From contig OW240912.1 in the NCBI GenBank assembly GCA_933207985.1, positions 255,987,393 to 256,051,392 on the forward strand: DNA of 64,000 nt, written 5' to 3'. Within the stretch, counting starts at the first letter, position 1. Each line of letters begins with the position of its first letter. The notes under the pieces are model-generated. The model saw only the letters and a program-made list of their open reading frames with translations, ran no database searches and had not been told where the DNA came from. Shown here piece after piece: positions 24,641 through 37,671 of the stretch. This DNA is from Pelobates cultripes. Its lineage: Eukaryota; Chordata; Amphibia; Anura; Pelobatidae. The position numbers were made by a program, and so were the translations under genes.

Positions 24641-27069
24641 GTGTACCCAGCAAGTATGGCAGACTGCATGAGCAAGCTGCACAGAGCTGGGCAAGAGCTA
24701 CTGCGAAACGTTAATCCTTAGTGCCAGATGTTTCTGCTCCGGACACCACAGAGAATTAGTGTATATCTGCACTGGATATGAGCTAAGAGATTTAGAGTGG
24801 AACACGATTAAACAAATAAAGGCTACACGCTATTATTATTTTGTAAATACTACAAAAAGAACTGGAGAGGTGTGAAATGCTACAAGGCATCAGAAATACA
24901 ATTAAATATATCTGCTGCATCCCCCACCCCTCCTTCCAAATACCCTTCTATTCTATCTGCTGAGCTATCTGTGACCAAATGGAAACACTGCTATGAGCAA
25001 AACTGGTTAGCCTAAGGAGGTCAGTTCCTTGTTAACCAGAGGAATGGATATAGATGGATGTTTGTCTGTGATCAAGAAATCCCTAAAGTAATGCAAATCC
25101 GTTATCATTAATGGTTAGCTATGCCTATAGGTAATTACCTTTCAATGATGCTCAATTGTATATGTTTGTTTTAATTTAATTTAAGTATTTTTTTTTTTTT
25201 TGTACGTAGTGTAACATATTCAAAGCACGGGATGCATAGCGAGCATATTTGTTTAAGGTTAAATAATATTTTATTACTATTAGCATTATATATATTCAAT
25301 ATTTTCCGTAGCACTTTCTAATTTTACAATCCGGTGCAAGTAGCAAATAAGAAACAAACGAGTTCATATGAAAATGCAGGTGAAGATTTGTATACAGAAA
25401 GCTATTATCGAATACCCGCCCCCAAAAAATCATTTAAGTTTTCAAAGTTTTATTGTTTATTTATTAATTTTTCAGCCTTGCATAAATAGCGATTGTGGCA
25501 TTAAAGTTTTAGACATTATCCAGCACGCTTTGTCTCTAGAGTCAAGCAAGTTCGGAAATAGCAGAATTTATTGTAGTTTACAAACACATTACAGTGAGTA
25601 TTATCGCTGTGGAGCTCTGTTATAGACTCAGGCATACTAATAATGTGGAGCTCCTTGAAAACATTAGGATAGAAAAGAGGGGCAGATGGATTTGGTCCAA
25701 AATGATGACTGTCCCTCCTAAACAGGAACTGCTGGGAGTTAAAGGGACATTATAGGAAGCTAGACCTCTTTGTTGTTCTGCAACGTTTTTGAGAAACTGC
25801 AATGATTACTTTGCAGGAGTAAGATTGCCTCTAGTGACTGTCTATCAGACAGCCACTAGCGGTACTTCCTGGATTTTAATGGAATTTGACTCTGTTAAAT
25901 GACACTAGGCGTCCACCCACTCTGCACGAGGAAATGCAGCAACAGTCAAAACACATAGAAAAGCATTGATGCAATGCTTTCCTATGGAGAGCGTCTAATG
26001 CATTCACCCCTTATGCGCAATAGCTCCCCCGTCGGAAGGACGTTGGAGGAGGCGGAGTGCCGACCCCTCACCGAGGGACATCAGAGTTTTAACTATTTAT
26101 GTGCACAGGGGGGCCACGAGGGAGGAAGAGGGACTGACCAGAGTTTCAGTGGAGATCTTAGCACAAAGGAGAATGTAAGAAGTTTAACATACTATACATT
26201 GGATTTGGAGGAAATTGATTAATAAGGTGACAAAAGCTCTATATACAAGTTAAATGATCCAAGTACCGTTGTTGCTGAGAAATAGTAGCTATATCTTTAC
26301 TTCAGGACATTTCTCAAAATTAATAAAAGCTAAATGTTTCCTTCCTGGTGTAATTATTTGCTAGTGTTATTAAAGGAACACTCTAAAGTAAAAAATACAA
26401 ACCACTTTTTCTAACGTAAAAGTGTTCTAGTGTCTACTGCACACCTTCCCACCCCTGGCACATTTAACAAAAAAAACTTTGCCGCGCCTTTCTTCCCTCA
26501 CCGTGCCGGTCTCTGTGTGAGATCATCTTTAGCGATTGGTCGTTCTTTCTCTCAGTGTGCGTTCAGTGTGAGTGTAAAATTCTGCAAGAACATTCTCCTG
26601 GTTACCATGGTGAATGCTCCACTTCTAGGACTGCTGTTTCTATATAATTCCATTATTATAACGTTTTCTGTGAGAATGGTTATTCTAATATCTCTGTATT
26701 GTGATTGATCTGTGCTGCAAAAATACTGCGTGTTTTTTTTCCTGCTGTGTTGAGATCATTTGTCAGAGGCAAACAACTTTTTGTGATATACAAACAGCTG
26801 TTGTTGAATGCACAAAAATGTGAAAATGTTACAGTGTTGAATAAAGGGACATTTCAAGCATCCTAGCAAGGTATGCTCCTATCAAAGGCTATAAAGGAAG
26901 GAGTGTCCACACACCTGTAAATCATTTTGCCATGCCATAGTGCTAATGTAAGGTGCTTTGGGTATTTGCCACTAAGAGTCAACATCCATGTGGTATGCCT
27001 TATAACAAAAGATTTAGGTAGGTGATGAAAACCCATTAAGCACCACCTACCTACCACCTACCACCTATT
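24640..27069. other. Intergenic with unpaired T2-type MITE ends
   Basis: T2-like left ends occur at 25739 (TTAAAGGGACATTATAGG) and 26370 (TTAAAGGAACACTCTAAAG), and a weaker one near 26843 (TAAAGGGACATTTCAAGC). I could not pair them with right ends. No gene recognised. Confidence 0.5.
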
Positions 27070-28641
27070 TCAACTGTCAAAAGTAAAGACAAATAAGTCA
27101 ATGGGACCTGATGGAATACACCCAAAGCTATTAAAAGAGCTTAGTGGTGTACCAGCAAAACCATTAACAGATTTATTTAACCAATCATTGTTAACAAGAG
27201 TAGTAGTTGGAAGTTAGCGAATGTTGTGCCCATTTACAAGAAAGGTAATAGGGAGGAATCGGACAACTATAGGCCAGTAAGCCTTACTTCAGTAGTGGGG
27301 AAAGTGATGGAAACCATGTTAAAGGATAGGATTGTTGAACATCTAAAAACACATGGATTTCAAGATCAGAGACAACATGGGTTTACTTCAGGGAGATCAT
27401 GCCAAACTAATCTTATTGATTTTTTTGATTGGGTAACTAAAATTATAGATCAGGGTGGTGCAGTAGATATTGCTTACCTAGATTTCAGTAAGGCTTTTGA
27501 CACTGTTGCACATAGAAGGCTTATCAATAAACTGCAATCTTTAAGTTTGGATTCCAATATTGTTGAATGGGTAAGGCAGTGGCTGAGTGACAGGCAACAG
27601 AGGGTTGTAGTCAATGGAATATATTCGAAGCTTGGACTTGTCACCAGTGGGGTACCTCAGGGATCTGTACTTGGACCCATTCTCTTTAATATTTTTATTA
27701 GTGATATTGCAGAAGGTCTTGATGGTAAGGTATGTCTTTTTGCTGATGATACTAAGATATGTAACAGGGTTGATGTTCCAGGAGGGATAAGCCAAATGAC
27801 AAATGATTTAGGTAAACTAGAAAAATGGTCAGAATTGTGGCAACTGACATTTAATGTGGATAAGTGCAAGATAATGCATCTTGGACGTAAAAACCCAAGG
27901 GCAGAGTACAGAATATTTGATAGAGTCCTAACCTCAACATATGAGGAAAGGGATTTAGGGGTGATTATTTCTGATGACTTAAAGGTAGGCAGACAATGTA
28001 ATAGAGCAGCAGGAAATGCTAGCAGAATGCTTGGTTGTATAGGGAGAGGTATTAGCAGTAGAAAGAGGGAAGTGCTCATGCCATTGTACAGAACACTGGT
28101 GAGACCTCACTTGGAGTATTGTACACAGTACTGGAGACCGTATCTTCAGAAGGATATTGATACCTTAGAGAGGGTTCAGAGAAGGGCTAATAAACTGGTT
28201 CATGGATTGCGGGATAAAACTTACCAGGAAAGGTTAAAGGATCTTAACATGTATAGCTTGGAGGAAAGACGAGACAGGGGGGATATGATAGAAACATTTA
28301 AATATATAAAGGGAATCAACACAGTAAAGGAGGAGACTATATTTAAAAGAAGAAAAACTACCACAACAAGAGGACATTGTCTTAAATTAGAGGGACAACG
28401 GTTTAAAAATAATATCAGGAAGTATTACTTTACTGAGAGGGTAGTGGATGCATGGAATAGCCTTCCAGCTGAAGTGGTAGAGGTTAACACAGTAAAGGAG
28501 TTTAAGCATGCGTGGGATAGGCATAAGGCTATCCTAACTATAAGATAAGGCTAGGGACTAATGAAAGTATTTAGAAAATTGGGCAGACTAGATGGGCCGA
28601 ATGGTTCTTATCTGCCGTCACATTCTATGTTTCTATGTTTC
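27070..28641 (+). mobile_element. 5'-truncated CR1 LINE
   Basis: A non-LTR retrotransposon remnant that begins inside the reverse transcriptase domain and ends in the 3' tail ATTCTATGTTTCTATG with partial repeats. This matches the octamer tail (ATTCTATG-like) typical of CR1 elements. The 3' untranslated part carries GATGGGCCGAATGGTTCTTA, common at the ends of amphibian CR1-type copies. Truncation at the 5' side is the usual product of target-primed reverse transcription. Confidence 0.88.
27226..28548 (+). pseudogene. CR1 reverse transcriptase, C-terminal 440 codons open
   Basis: The reading frame is uninterrupted to the stop at 28548. It contains the RT blocks NYRPVSLTSVVGKVMETML, QHGFTSGRSCQTNLI, YLDFSKAFDTVAHRRL, SGVPQGSVLGPILFNIFI and the active-site box FADDTK. 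The last is FADD rather than YADD, a common variant of the CR1/jockey superclade. The C-terminal region (YKYIKGIN..., WNSLPAEVV...FK) is the usual CR1 tail. Upstream, about 27090-27200, text such as KSMGPDGIHPKLLKEL lies in another frame, so a frameshift near 27205 precedes this part. The endonuclease domain is absent. The 5'-truncated copy cannot move by itself. Confidence 0.9.
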
Positions 28642-29923
28642 TACGGCAAGATTATGTTCATACTCTGGTAATTTCTTGAATTGAATATTGTACCTCCTAA
28701 CTGATCTCTCCAGAATAACTGTCTCTTCCAGAGTAACTATCACTTCTCAAACATATCTCTTACTCTGTCAACTTAATATGTGGGTTCACATTCCACTTCA
28801 CCTTCTAATTCTGCTACTTCCCCATCCTGTCATTTGGCAACTATCTTCTACGCTTTCCCCCTTGTTATTGTGTTTTAATACCCCACCTCCTCTAGATTGT
28901 AAGCTTATTCAAACAGGGTCCTCATCAACCTATTGTTCCTGTTACAGTTTGTAATAGTTTGTAACATTTGTTGTTAAATCCCCCCTTTGTAATATTGTAA
29001 AGCACTGTGGAATATATAAGTACAAATAATAATAATGACAGAAGTCTTGTTTTATTCTCAAATGTGATGCCTTAGTCATTTAGTGACATCATTGATGTAA
29101 GGAGTTATTGACGCTAAGGAAGCAGGCGGCTTCATGATGACGTATAGTGATGGCAGTAAAAAAAATCATTGGTCTTTGAAGGGTTATATCTGCAAAATAC
29201 ATGAAGAAGCACTATTCAAATGGCCTAGCAATATATGGATGGTTGTATACAACATTTTGATACTTTGGTCTATCTAATGCCTGTTCTTTTATCCCTGTCT
29301 TTATGCATTATGCGTATGCATTACGCTTTCTTTCTAGATCTTAGATATCACACTTCAAGCCTCTGGGATGCTGGGACAGCCCTTTAAAATAGACAGATGA
29401 GAATCCTGATAAAGCTTTGCACTCAAGTCATGTTGTGCCTGAATTACGTAAAAAGGCACCATTCCTATTGACTTCCCAAACACAGCTGTCACTGTATGTT
29501 ATCATTTAGTTTCTGCTGTGTCTGCTCACATCAGCCTGTTGTTATAAGTCTTTCAATCGTTTCATCATATTTCATCTCTCTCTTGACCAACCACAACAGA
29601 ATATCATAGTTCTTCAGCACTTTCTAAACTCTCATTGTATAGAAGTCTGTATCTATCCATCTATATTCTCTGCATGAGCATTCAACTGTCTGTTGTACTC
29701 CATCGCCCCCTGGAGGCATCAGGAAAAACTGCTTTACACACATGTATTTTATTAATAGTTATGTATAAATAGCCAACATATTCCATAGCACTATGGAGTT
29801 TACAAAAAGATTACAAATAGTAAAACTGTTTTTAGCCAGCTTGAAAAAAAAAGTCATTTAGACTGTCTTTGAATTGATAGTCCTTACTATGCTTACTGGC
29901 TGCATATTGAACAAACCTTTATA
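28642..29923. other. Intergenic with a degenerate L2/SINE-type tail
   Basis: Bases about 28890-29040 (GATTGTAAGCTTATTCAAAC, then AAAGCACTGTGGAATATATA and an AATAATAAT run) resemble the common frog non-LTR 3' tail that ends in a TAA/AATAAT repeat. The rest has no recognised feature. Confidence 0.5.
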
Positions 29924-30411
29924 CAGTGGGAACTCGGTTTACAAATTTAATGCATTCTCCGGGACGTTTCTTATTGTGAAACATTTGTAAACTGAAACGC
30001 GGTTTCCCATAGGAATGCATTGAAAACCAATTAATCCGTTCTGGTCAGAAAAAAGTAAAAATGAGCTGGCATGGAAACCAACCCACAATGCAGAACACAC
30101 AATAAAAGGCATGCAAACGATGAAGCTCAGCTCCCTACCTTTCCACAGCTTGAGAAATGCACCAAAAAAGTTCCAAAAAGTCCCAAAACAACTGCAAACA
30201 ATTTCCTGAATGGCTCCAAAACTCGACGCTAAAGCCACTCCAACACCTCCACATTCGACACCACGTGCCACCCACAGGCTCCAGCATACATGGGGTGGCG
30301 CTATAAACCTCCCAGTGTAAATGTGTAAATCGAGGCATTATTTTCAATGGATTTTCATTTGTAACCTGAAAATTATGTTAACCGAGGCGTTTGTAAACCG
30401 AGGTCCCACTG
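29924..30411. mobile_element. TA-flanked MITE (Tc1/mariner-pogo type)
   Basis: Ends CAGTGGGAACTCGGTTTACA and, in reverse, CAGTGGGACCTCGGTTTACA are near-perfect inverted repeats, flanked by TA at 29922-29923 and 30412-30413. The sub-terminal TTTGTAA/TTACAAA text is also inverted. 488 bp, no transposase. Confidence 0.85.
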
Positions 30412-30600
30412 TAGTCCTCTTCTGTTATTGCTGATTAACTATTAACCCATTGGGGATGGAAGCAATTGTGCAACTTCAGAACTAAAACTAAACCTAGATG
30501 TTAGCTTCATTTAATATGTCCCCATATTCCTCCCCAATATTCATTATAGTTTTTTTTTTTTTTTAAAGTAAAGTACACAGAGGGCTTTCTTTGTATATTA

Positions 30601-30664
<64 letters not shown>

Positions 30665-30742
30665 TAAAACAACATTAAGTATGAATAAAATGTTATAATT
30701 GCGATAAAATGGGAAAAATAGATTTATTTTTTTTCATTTTTG
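30412..30742. repeat. TC and TA microsatellites
   Basis: TC run at about 30602-30630 followed directly by a TA run to 30654 and CACACA; otherwise AT-rich. Confidence 0.9.
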
Positions 30743-31353
30743 CCCATGAGATTTTTTTTTTTTTTTAAATTCTTTATTTTTCTTGTGCATGTATAGACAG
30801 TTAACATTTCCCTTGCGATGCCACGATAGCATTGGCAAGTTAATTAGAGACATTTGGTTAGACATGGCATGCGATTTAAAAGCACATTTTATAATAGTAT
30901 CAGGCTAAAACTGGAAAGGTTGTGTCACAAGATGAGGTACAACTTTAAACAAGAAAAAGCTTCAACATTAATAGTATGTTCTCAGTGTAAAACAGTCTTA
31001 GTCGTTTGTTTCACTAAAACATCAGCATGTTTATTTATGTCATTAAAGCATTAACATTACTATTAAGTATGAGTTAGACAAGCTATTCCACTGGTATCTG
31101 ACACAGATTTTTAAGATGTTTAGGCCTATGCTAGGCAAGTGTGTCATGTCTGAGTCATGTAGCTAGTGTTAAGTTAGTTGGTGCTACTGGGTATTATGAG
31201 TGTAATAGTTTGCAGGCAAATATTCAGTGTAGTCAAACTAGCCTAGCTGTGTTATGGCTGGCCCCTATCAGTTAGACCGCCACACTGGTTTATGTGCCCC
31301 CTAGCCAATGCCCACCGAGGGGGAATCCCCGCAGTCCCTGTTATCAACGTTCG

Positions 31354-31929
31354 TTATTGAGCCCCCCCCCACGGTGTCCAAACCCGCAGGCAGTCCATTG
31401 AGGTCATCGATAGGCTCTGCTTCCACTTCACGGTCTCGTGCTGGAGTGAGGATAGGATCGTGGTGTGGATAGGGTAGCTCGGGCGCAAGATGTCGGTTCC
31501 ATGCTTAGGTGAGTGTTTCTTCCGACCCCAGGCTTGTAGAGGGGCCCGCTCTGTAGGTCCACTGCTTCGGGCATTCCTGGGGGTCAAGCTCTGTACTCCC
31601 CCGGAGCGGGCAGGGGCCCGGAGTGGTGCTGTATGCCGCCTGCGTTTGTTTTTCCACGCTTGTTGATGCTGGAAAGAGCCTTCTTCTCTGGTGGCTCTTG
31701 GTCCCGGCAGACAGGGCGCCATGTGAAAAGGCTTTTGTACGTTTGAGTCGCTCCGATTGGGTTCTCGCTGTTTCAGCAGTGCAGTGGGAGGGGTAGGTAG
31801 CTGTGGTCTCGTGCTGAGGCGATGCCAGAACTCCTGGCAGAGTGCCTCAAGCTTGGCGTTAAACGTTTCCCTCCACTGCCGGATCTCGGGGCTTGGTCTG
31901 CTGTGCAGGGTACCCACTGCTGCGGCCAT
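31354..31929 (-). CDS. ORF1-like basic protein of the L1-like retroposon
   Basis: 191 codons starting in a good context (AAGATGGCCGCAG). The N-terminal part (PEIRQWRETFNAKLEALCQEFW, residues 14-35) is an amphipathic, possibly coiled helix. The rest is Pro/Arg/Ser-rich and basic (KNKRRRH), as expected for a nucleic-acid-binding ORF1 product. No RRM or zinc knuckle is visible. It ends in WTPWGGAQ before a long 3' part. Function is inferred from position in the retroposon only, and it may be a truncated ORF1. Confidence 0.45.
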   Translation of the reverse strand: MAAAVGTLHSRPSPEIRQWRETFNAKLEALCQEFWHRLSTRPQLPTPPTALLKQREPNRSDSNVQKPFHMAPCLPGPRATREEGSFQHQQAWKNKRRRHTAPLRAPARSGGVQSLTPRNARSSGPTERAPLQAWGRKKHSPKHGTDILRPSYPIHTTILSSLQHETVKWKQSLSMTSMDCLRVWTPWGGAQ

Positions 31930-32699
31930 CTTGGCTTCGCCACGTGGCCTTCAGGGCTTCGTTTGCGTTGCAGTCAGATGGTGCTCTGGGTTCCCGCCCA
32001 GGTAGGCCTCTGAGAGGATTACAGTTGCTGTTCGAGATGGAGACACAAAAAATACAGATAAAGGGCTGCGCTTAAATAATAAATATATAAAAGTCCAGAT
32101 GAAATAAATAAATAAATAAATAAAACAGAAGAGGTCTTATCTTGCAATGTCCGTAGTGCTTAGTCAGAGATAATAATCTTGCTTTCTGTCTTGCTTTGTG
32201 TCTTTCTTGTGGATCGTCTCTTATGTAAGATATAAAAACAAATACAAAACCACAATGGTGCAGTATATCTATATGTGTAGGGAATAAAATATAAAGGCTT
32301 GATTGCGAACTCACATATCCAAGAGCTAGGACCTGCTCTGGTATAGAAGGCGTACAGCGGTTTAGATCCCCGCTTATGGGATATAGGATGGTTTTCCTCC
32401 ACGTGTTTCCTCCTTCCGTGGTGTAAAAGATGCTCAAATAAAAAGAGACAGCCAATAGTGTTCTCTGCGTAAAATTAAAATCCAATATAAAATAAAATAA
32501 AAAATGGATACTCACAAGACAGGAGCAGGTCAACTGCTCCTGGTATTTCGCACTGGTGGAATAATCCCCACCTAGGATTGCTTGGAGTCCAGCGAATGAT
32601 GCCAGGTAATAATAATAATTATATGTGTATTAGAAGATAAGTAGTACAATAAAAGATTATAAAATATACTTTAATTGTAACATTACACAATATAAAAAA

Positions 32700-32737
32700 C
32701 CATAAACGCGTTTCGCCAATCGGCGTTATCAATATGG
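32700..32737 (-). ncRNA. Hammerhead-like motif, left Penelope copy
   Basis: Mirror copy of the motif at 38158-38195; same stem I (CCATA/TATGG), core and stem II. See that entry. Confidence 0.5.
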
Positions 32738-33023
32738 GTAAAGGACCTGATACCTGGCAAAAGATCATTTAAATAGCATACTCAATTAACTCAAAAATTG
32801 GCGCCAAAATTTGGACAGCCAATCAGATTGCAATAAAAAATTACATACAATATAGCAATAATAAAACATAAACAATAATATGCATAGAGATAAAACAAAA
32901 AAAGACATTATAAATTATGTAATTTAACTTTAAAAACGATCAATGGTTATTGAAAGAAAACTCTGAGATGCACGGTCACATGACCGGCATCGCAACCGCA
33001 AGGGGTTATGGGGTGTGTAGTTC

Positions 33024-33223
33024 GACGCCGGCCGGCACTGCGCAGCCGCCGGCGTCATGAGGGGGAACTGGTAGCTGGCGTCTGTTCGCATAACGGATGC
33101 GTCCAGACGCCAGTAGGCGGAACGAGGGGCGGGTGTACTGATGACGGCGGCACGCACAAGACAGTGGCCGCCGTCATCAGGAAGAAGGTAGACGACGGCT
33201 CACACAACGCTGTGGCCGTCGTC
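33024..33223. repeat. GC-rich hairpin train, left Penelope copy
   Basis: Inverted copy of the four-hairpin block at 37672-37871, for example TGATGACGGCGGC at 33139 pairing with GCCGCCGTCATCA about 28 bases on. Confidence 0.85.
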
Positions 33224-33541
33224 ATGGAGATGAGGCATAACAAGATCGGCAGACTATGGCCGAATGGAGGAGGGGGGAAAAGGAACAAATAGCATAAAAA
33301 AACGTATATAAGTGAAATAAAATAAAATAAAATAAATGGAGCTAATTGTTAAAAAAATAAAATAAAAAAATGAAATAAAATAAAAACAGGATTGTGTGAG
33401 AAACAGGCAGGTTAAAAACAACATCATACCTGTTCTGCTGAATAATAAGAGTAGGCATGGTGAGAGAACAGAACAATAAAATACAATAATAGATAATATA
33501 AAAACATATGATTATAAAAAATATGATTTTAAAAAATTGGA

Positions 33542-34878
33542 TTATAAAAAATTAAATAAATCAAAATCAACATTCAGACCATAAGGTGCAAGAGTTTGGA
33601 GTGTATAAACCCACTCCATCTCTTTTTTGCCTAGAATATTTTTAATATTTCCACCCCTCCATGGAACCATACATTTCCCTATAGCAATGCATTTAAGCAT
33701 TTTAGGGTCTTTATTATGTATAATAAAATGTTTGGATACTGAGTAATTTAGGTATCCATTCTTGATATTTCTGCAGTGTTCGCTCAGACGTATTTTTAGA
33801 CACCTTGTGGTCATTCCAACATATTGGAGGCCGCAAGGGCATTCAAGCAGATATATTACATTTTTCGTGGAGCAATTAATAAAATCATTTATTTTGTAAA
33901 CCTTGTTTGTCCTTTTTGATGTAAATTCCGTTACTTTGGGTGGAACATCAGGATTGGCGGATTTACACACAATGCACATTTTGCACTTGCAAAAACCTTT
34001 AATTTGTGGGAAAAAGGATATAGGGGGATTTTAAAAAAAAGTTTTTTCTCTTGTAAAATTATTGGTCAGAATAGATTTAAAATTTTGGGCACCTCTAAAT
34101 ATAATATTGGGGCGTTCAGGTATAATTTTGTTTAGTATTTCGTCTTGTTTAAGAAGGTGCCAGTGTTTTTTAATGATTTTTTTGACATTATTACTTTTAT
34201 TATTAAAGTTAAGAATAATCGGTAAGGGCATTTCTGTGTCCGTAGTTTTGGGTTTGTATTTTAGGAGTTCATTCCTATCTTTCCCTTGGATCTCCTTAAT
34301 TGTAGTTTCTAATTCTGATTTTGAATAGTTTTTTTCGACAAATTTATCTTTTAAAAGTTTCGCTTGTATCTCAAAGTCTATAAGTTCTGAACAATTTCTT
34401 CTCAATCTAAGGATTTGACTTTTAGGGGCGCTGTCTAACCATGGTTGGTAATGACAGCTATTTTTGTCAATAGCAGTATTAACACAAACCTTTTTAAAGA
34501 AAGTTTTTGTATGTACCATACCATTTTTTATAAAAATATCAAGGTCTAAAAAATTGATTTGTTCTCTACTGTATTCGCAGGTGAGTATTATACCTCTATT
34601 ATTCAGGTTGAGGTTAGTGATAAAAGAATTTAGAGCTTCTTCAGTACCATTCCAAATAAAAAACAGATCATCAATATATCTGAAAAAGGAAACCAGGTTC
34701 GCTCTCCACGCATGATTACCAAAAATGGCTTGTGACTCCCAGTCGGCCATAAACAAATTTGCATAGCTGGGAGCAAACCTGGTCCCCATGGCAGTGCCTC
34801 TTTTTTGCAGATAAAAGGAGTCTAAAAACCAAAAGTAATTATTGTTTAAAATAATATTAATACCTTCTAAAATGACTC
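33542..34878 (-). pseudogene. Penelope RT (C-terminal part) and GIY-YIG endonuclease, truncated copy
   Basis: The frame begins at the truncation point within the RT palm (LEGINIILNNN) and includes GTAMGTRFAPSYANLFM and the catalytic FFRYIDDLFFIW box. A nonsense codon (TAA, plus-strand 34031-34033) follows KTFF; the right copy has a lysine codon there, from a single base difference. Beyond it the same frame continues through NPPISFFPQIKG to the GIY-YIG endonuclease (YLLECPCGLQYVGMT, then RLSEH) and ends at 33542. Broken at both the 5' side and the nonsense site. Confidence 0.9.
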
Positions 34879-34893
34879 TGAATTTGAAAATGA

Positions 34894-37353
34894 GGATCAT
34901 TTTTTAGAGATCCGAACCAATCGCACTACACTAGCCCAAACACCTCACCCCTCACGCCCCAAAAAAAGGATTTTAAATTCAGAGGAAGAAGAAGTGGTAG
35001 ACGCGAACAAAAGAGAAAGACTAGAAAGATAGCACCTTCTCCTAACGTAACTAACGGAGGCATTTTTAATCTGTCACAAAAGATTTTAAACAGTACACAC
35101 CTAGCGGTTTTAACTAAAGGTCTTAAGTTTGCCCCTACTAATACTTTTAAACCTTTTGAAGCTTTTATTGATGTGAATAAATTTGTTCGGAAAGCAACTT
35201 TAAAAAGATTCTTCATGGAAAAACCCGAACCAAATGTCACCCTAACTCCATCAATATCTTCATGTAATAATGATATTATTAATACCTCTCTTAGAAAGAA
35301 ATCTACTTTCTATCCTGCTCACTATAAGTCTGCTCCCCTCACTATGTTTGAAAAACTTGTCACAAAAGATTTAGAAAAAATCAAAAACAACAAATATGAC
35401 CCCCACAATTTAACCCATTTAGAAAAGATAGCTTTGAAAGAACTCCAAAATGATGAAAACATTGTCATCAAACCAGCGGATAAAGGTGGAGGAATAGTTA
35501 TCCAATCAACTCATATGTACATAAATGAGGCCCTTAGACAATTAAATGACGTTAATGTATATGAAAAACTCACAGCAGACCCTATAAAACAAATCCAAAA
35601 TGTTTTTATCGAATTTTTAAATAAAGGTGTAGAGCAAGGTATTTTAAACAAACATGAATTTAACTTTTTAAATAACCAACACCCCATAACACCTGTAATT
35701 TATTTCCTCCCGAAAATCCATAAAAGTGAAACCCTCCCCCCTGGAAGACCTATCGTATCAGGCATAGATTCCCTTTTATGTAATCTTTCGCAATATATAG
35801 ATATCCTTTTACAACCCTCAGTCAAACTCATGAGATCATACCTTCAAGATTCCATGGCTCTTTTAAATTTTTAAAATAATTTTACATGGAAATCTAGTTT
35901 TATATTGGTGACATGCGATGTTCAGTCAATATATACGATCATACCTCATGATATAGGCTGTCAAGCTGTAAAAGATATTTTAACCAAAGAAGGGAAAATT
36001 GTCAATCAACAAATAGAGTTCATTTTAGAAGGTATTAATATTATTTTAAACAATAATTACTTTTGGTTTTTAGACTCCTTTTATCTGCAAAAAAGAGGCA
36101 CTGCCATGGGGACCAGGTTTGCTCCCAGCTATGCAAACTTGTTTATGGCCGACTGGGAGTCACAAGCCATTTTTGGTAATCATGCGTGGAGAGCGAACCT
36201 GGTTTCCTTTTTCAGATATATTGATGATCTGTTTTTTATTTGGAATGGTACTGAAGAAGCTCTAAATTCTTTTATCACAAACCTCAACCTGAATAATAGA
36301 GGTATAATACTCACCTGCGAATACAGTAGAGAACAAATCAATTTTTTAGACCTTGATATTTTTATAAAAAATGGTATGGTACATACAAAAACTTTCTTTA
36401 AAAAGGTTTGTGTTAATACTGCTATTGACAAAAATAGCTGTCATTACCAACCATGGTTAGACAGCGCCCCTAAAAGTCAAATCCTTAGATTGAGAAGAAA
36501 TTGTTCAGAACTTATAGACTTTGAGATACAAGCGAAACTTTTAAAAGATAAATTTGTCGAAAAAAACTATTCAAAATCAGAATTAGAAACTACAATTAAG
36601 GAGATCCAAGGGAAAGATAGGAATGAACTCCTAAAATACAAACCCAAAACTACGGACACAGAAATGCCCTTACCGATTATTCTTAACTTTAATAATAAAA
36701 GTAATAATGTCAAAAAAATCATTAAAAAACACTGGCACCTTCTTAAACAAGACGAAATACTAAACAAAATTATACCTGAACGCCCCAATATTATATTTAG
36801 AGGTGCCCAAAATTTTAAATCTATTCTGACCAATAATTTTACAAGAGAAAAAACTTTTTTTAAAAATCCCCCTATATCCTTTTTCCCACAAATTAAAGGT
36901 TTTTGCAAGTGCAAAATGTGCATTGTGTGTAAATCCGCCAATCCTGATGTTCCACCCAAAGTAACGGAATTTACATCAAAAAGGACAAACAAGGTTTACA
37001 AAATAAATGATTTTATTAATTGCTCCACGAAAAATGTAATATATCTGCTTGAATGCCCTTGCGGCCTCCAATATGTTGGAATGACCACAAGGTGTCTAAA
37101 AATACGTCTGAGCGAACACTGCAGAAATATCAAGAATGGATACCTAAATTACTCAGTATCCAAACATTTTATTATACATAATAAAGACCCTAAAATGCTT
37201 AAATGCATTGCTATAGGGAAATGTATGGTTCCATGGAGGGGTGGAAATATTAAAAATATTCTAGGCAAAAAAGAGATGGAGTGGGTTTATACACTCCAAA
37301 CTCTTGCACCTTATGGTCTGAATGTTGATTTTGATTTATTTAATTTTTTATAA
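34894..37353 (+). pseudogene. Penelope-like RT and GIY-YIG endonuclease, near full length
   Basis: One frame runs from 34894 to 37353 with a single in-frame TAA at 35872-35874. The N-terminal part is basic (FRGRRSGRREQKRKTRK, about 34973-35023), followed by the Penelope signature FNLSQKILN...LTKGLKFAPT and FVRKATLKRFF. Then come KPADKGGG, TPVIYFLPKIHK, GRPIVSG, and after the stop VTCDVQSIYTIIPH, GTAMGTRFAPSYANL and YIDDLFFIW of the RT. The last 150 codons hold the GIY-YIG nuclease: zinc-finger-like CKCKMCIVC, LLECPCGLQYVGMT, RLSEH and a C-terminal asparagine/phenylalanine tail. No AUG is seen at the extreme start. The nonsense codon just before the RT catalytic palm makes the copy defective unless read through. 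Confidence 0.9.
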
Positions 37354-37671
37354 TCCAATTTTTTAAAATCATATTTTTTATAATCATATGTTTTTATATT
37401 ATCTATTATTGTATTTTATTGTTCTGTTCTCTCACCATGCCTACTCTTATTATTCAGCAGAACAGGTATGATGTTGTTTTTAACCTGCCTGTTTCTCACA
37501 CAATCCTGTTTTTATTTTATTTCATTTTTTTATTTTATTTTTTTAACAATTAGCTCCATTTATTTTATTTTATTTTATTTCACTTATATACGTTTTTTTA
37601 TGCTATTTGTTCCTTTTCCCCCCTCCTCCATTCGGCCATAGTCTGCCGATCTTGTTATGCCTCATCTCCAT

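Noticed and set aside
33008..33292. 94-codon Gly/Arg/Thr-rich frame, also at 37603-37887
   Set aside because: Falls on the hairpin train of the Penelope 3' region, outside the RT-endonuclease frame; probably a by-product of GC-rich palindromes.
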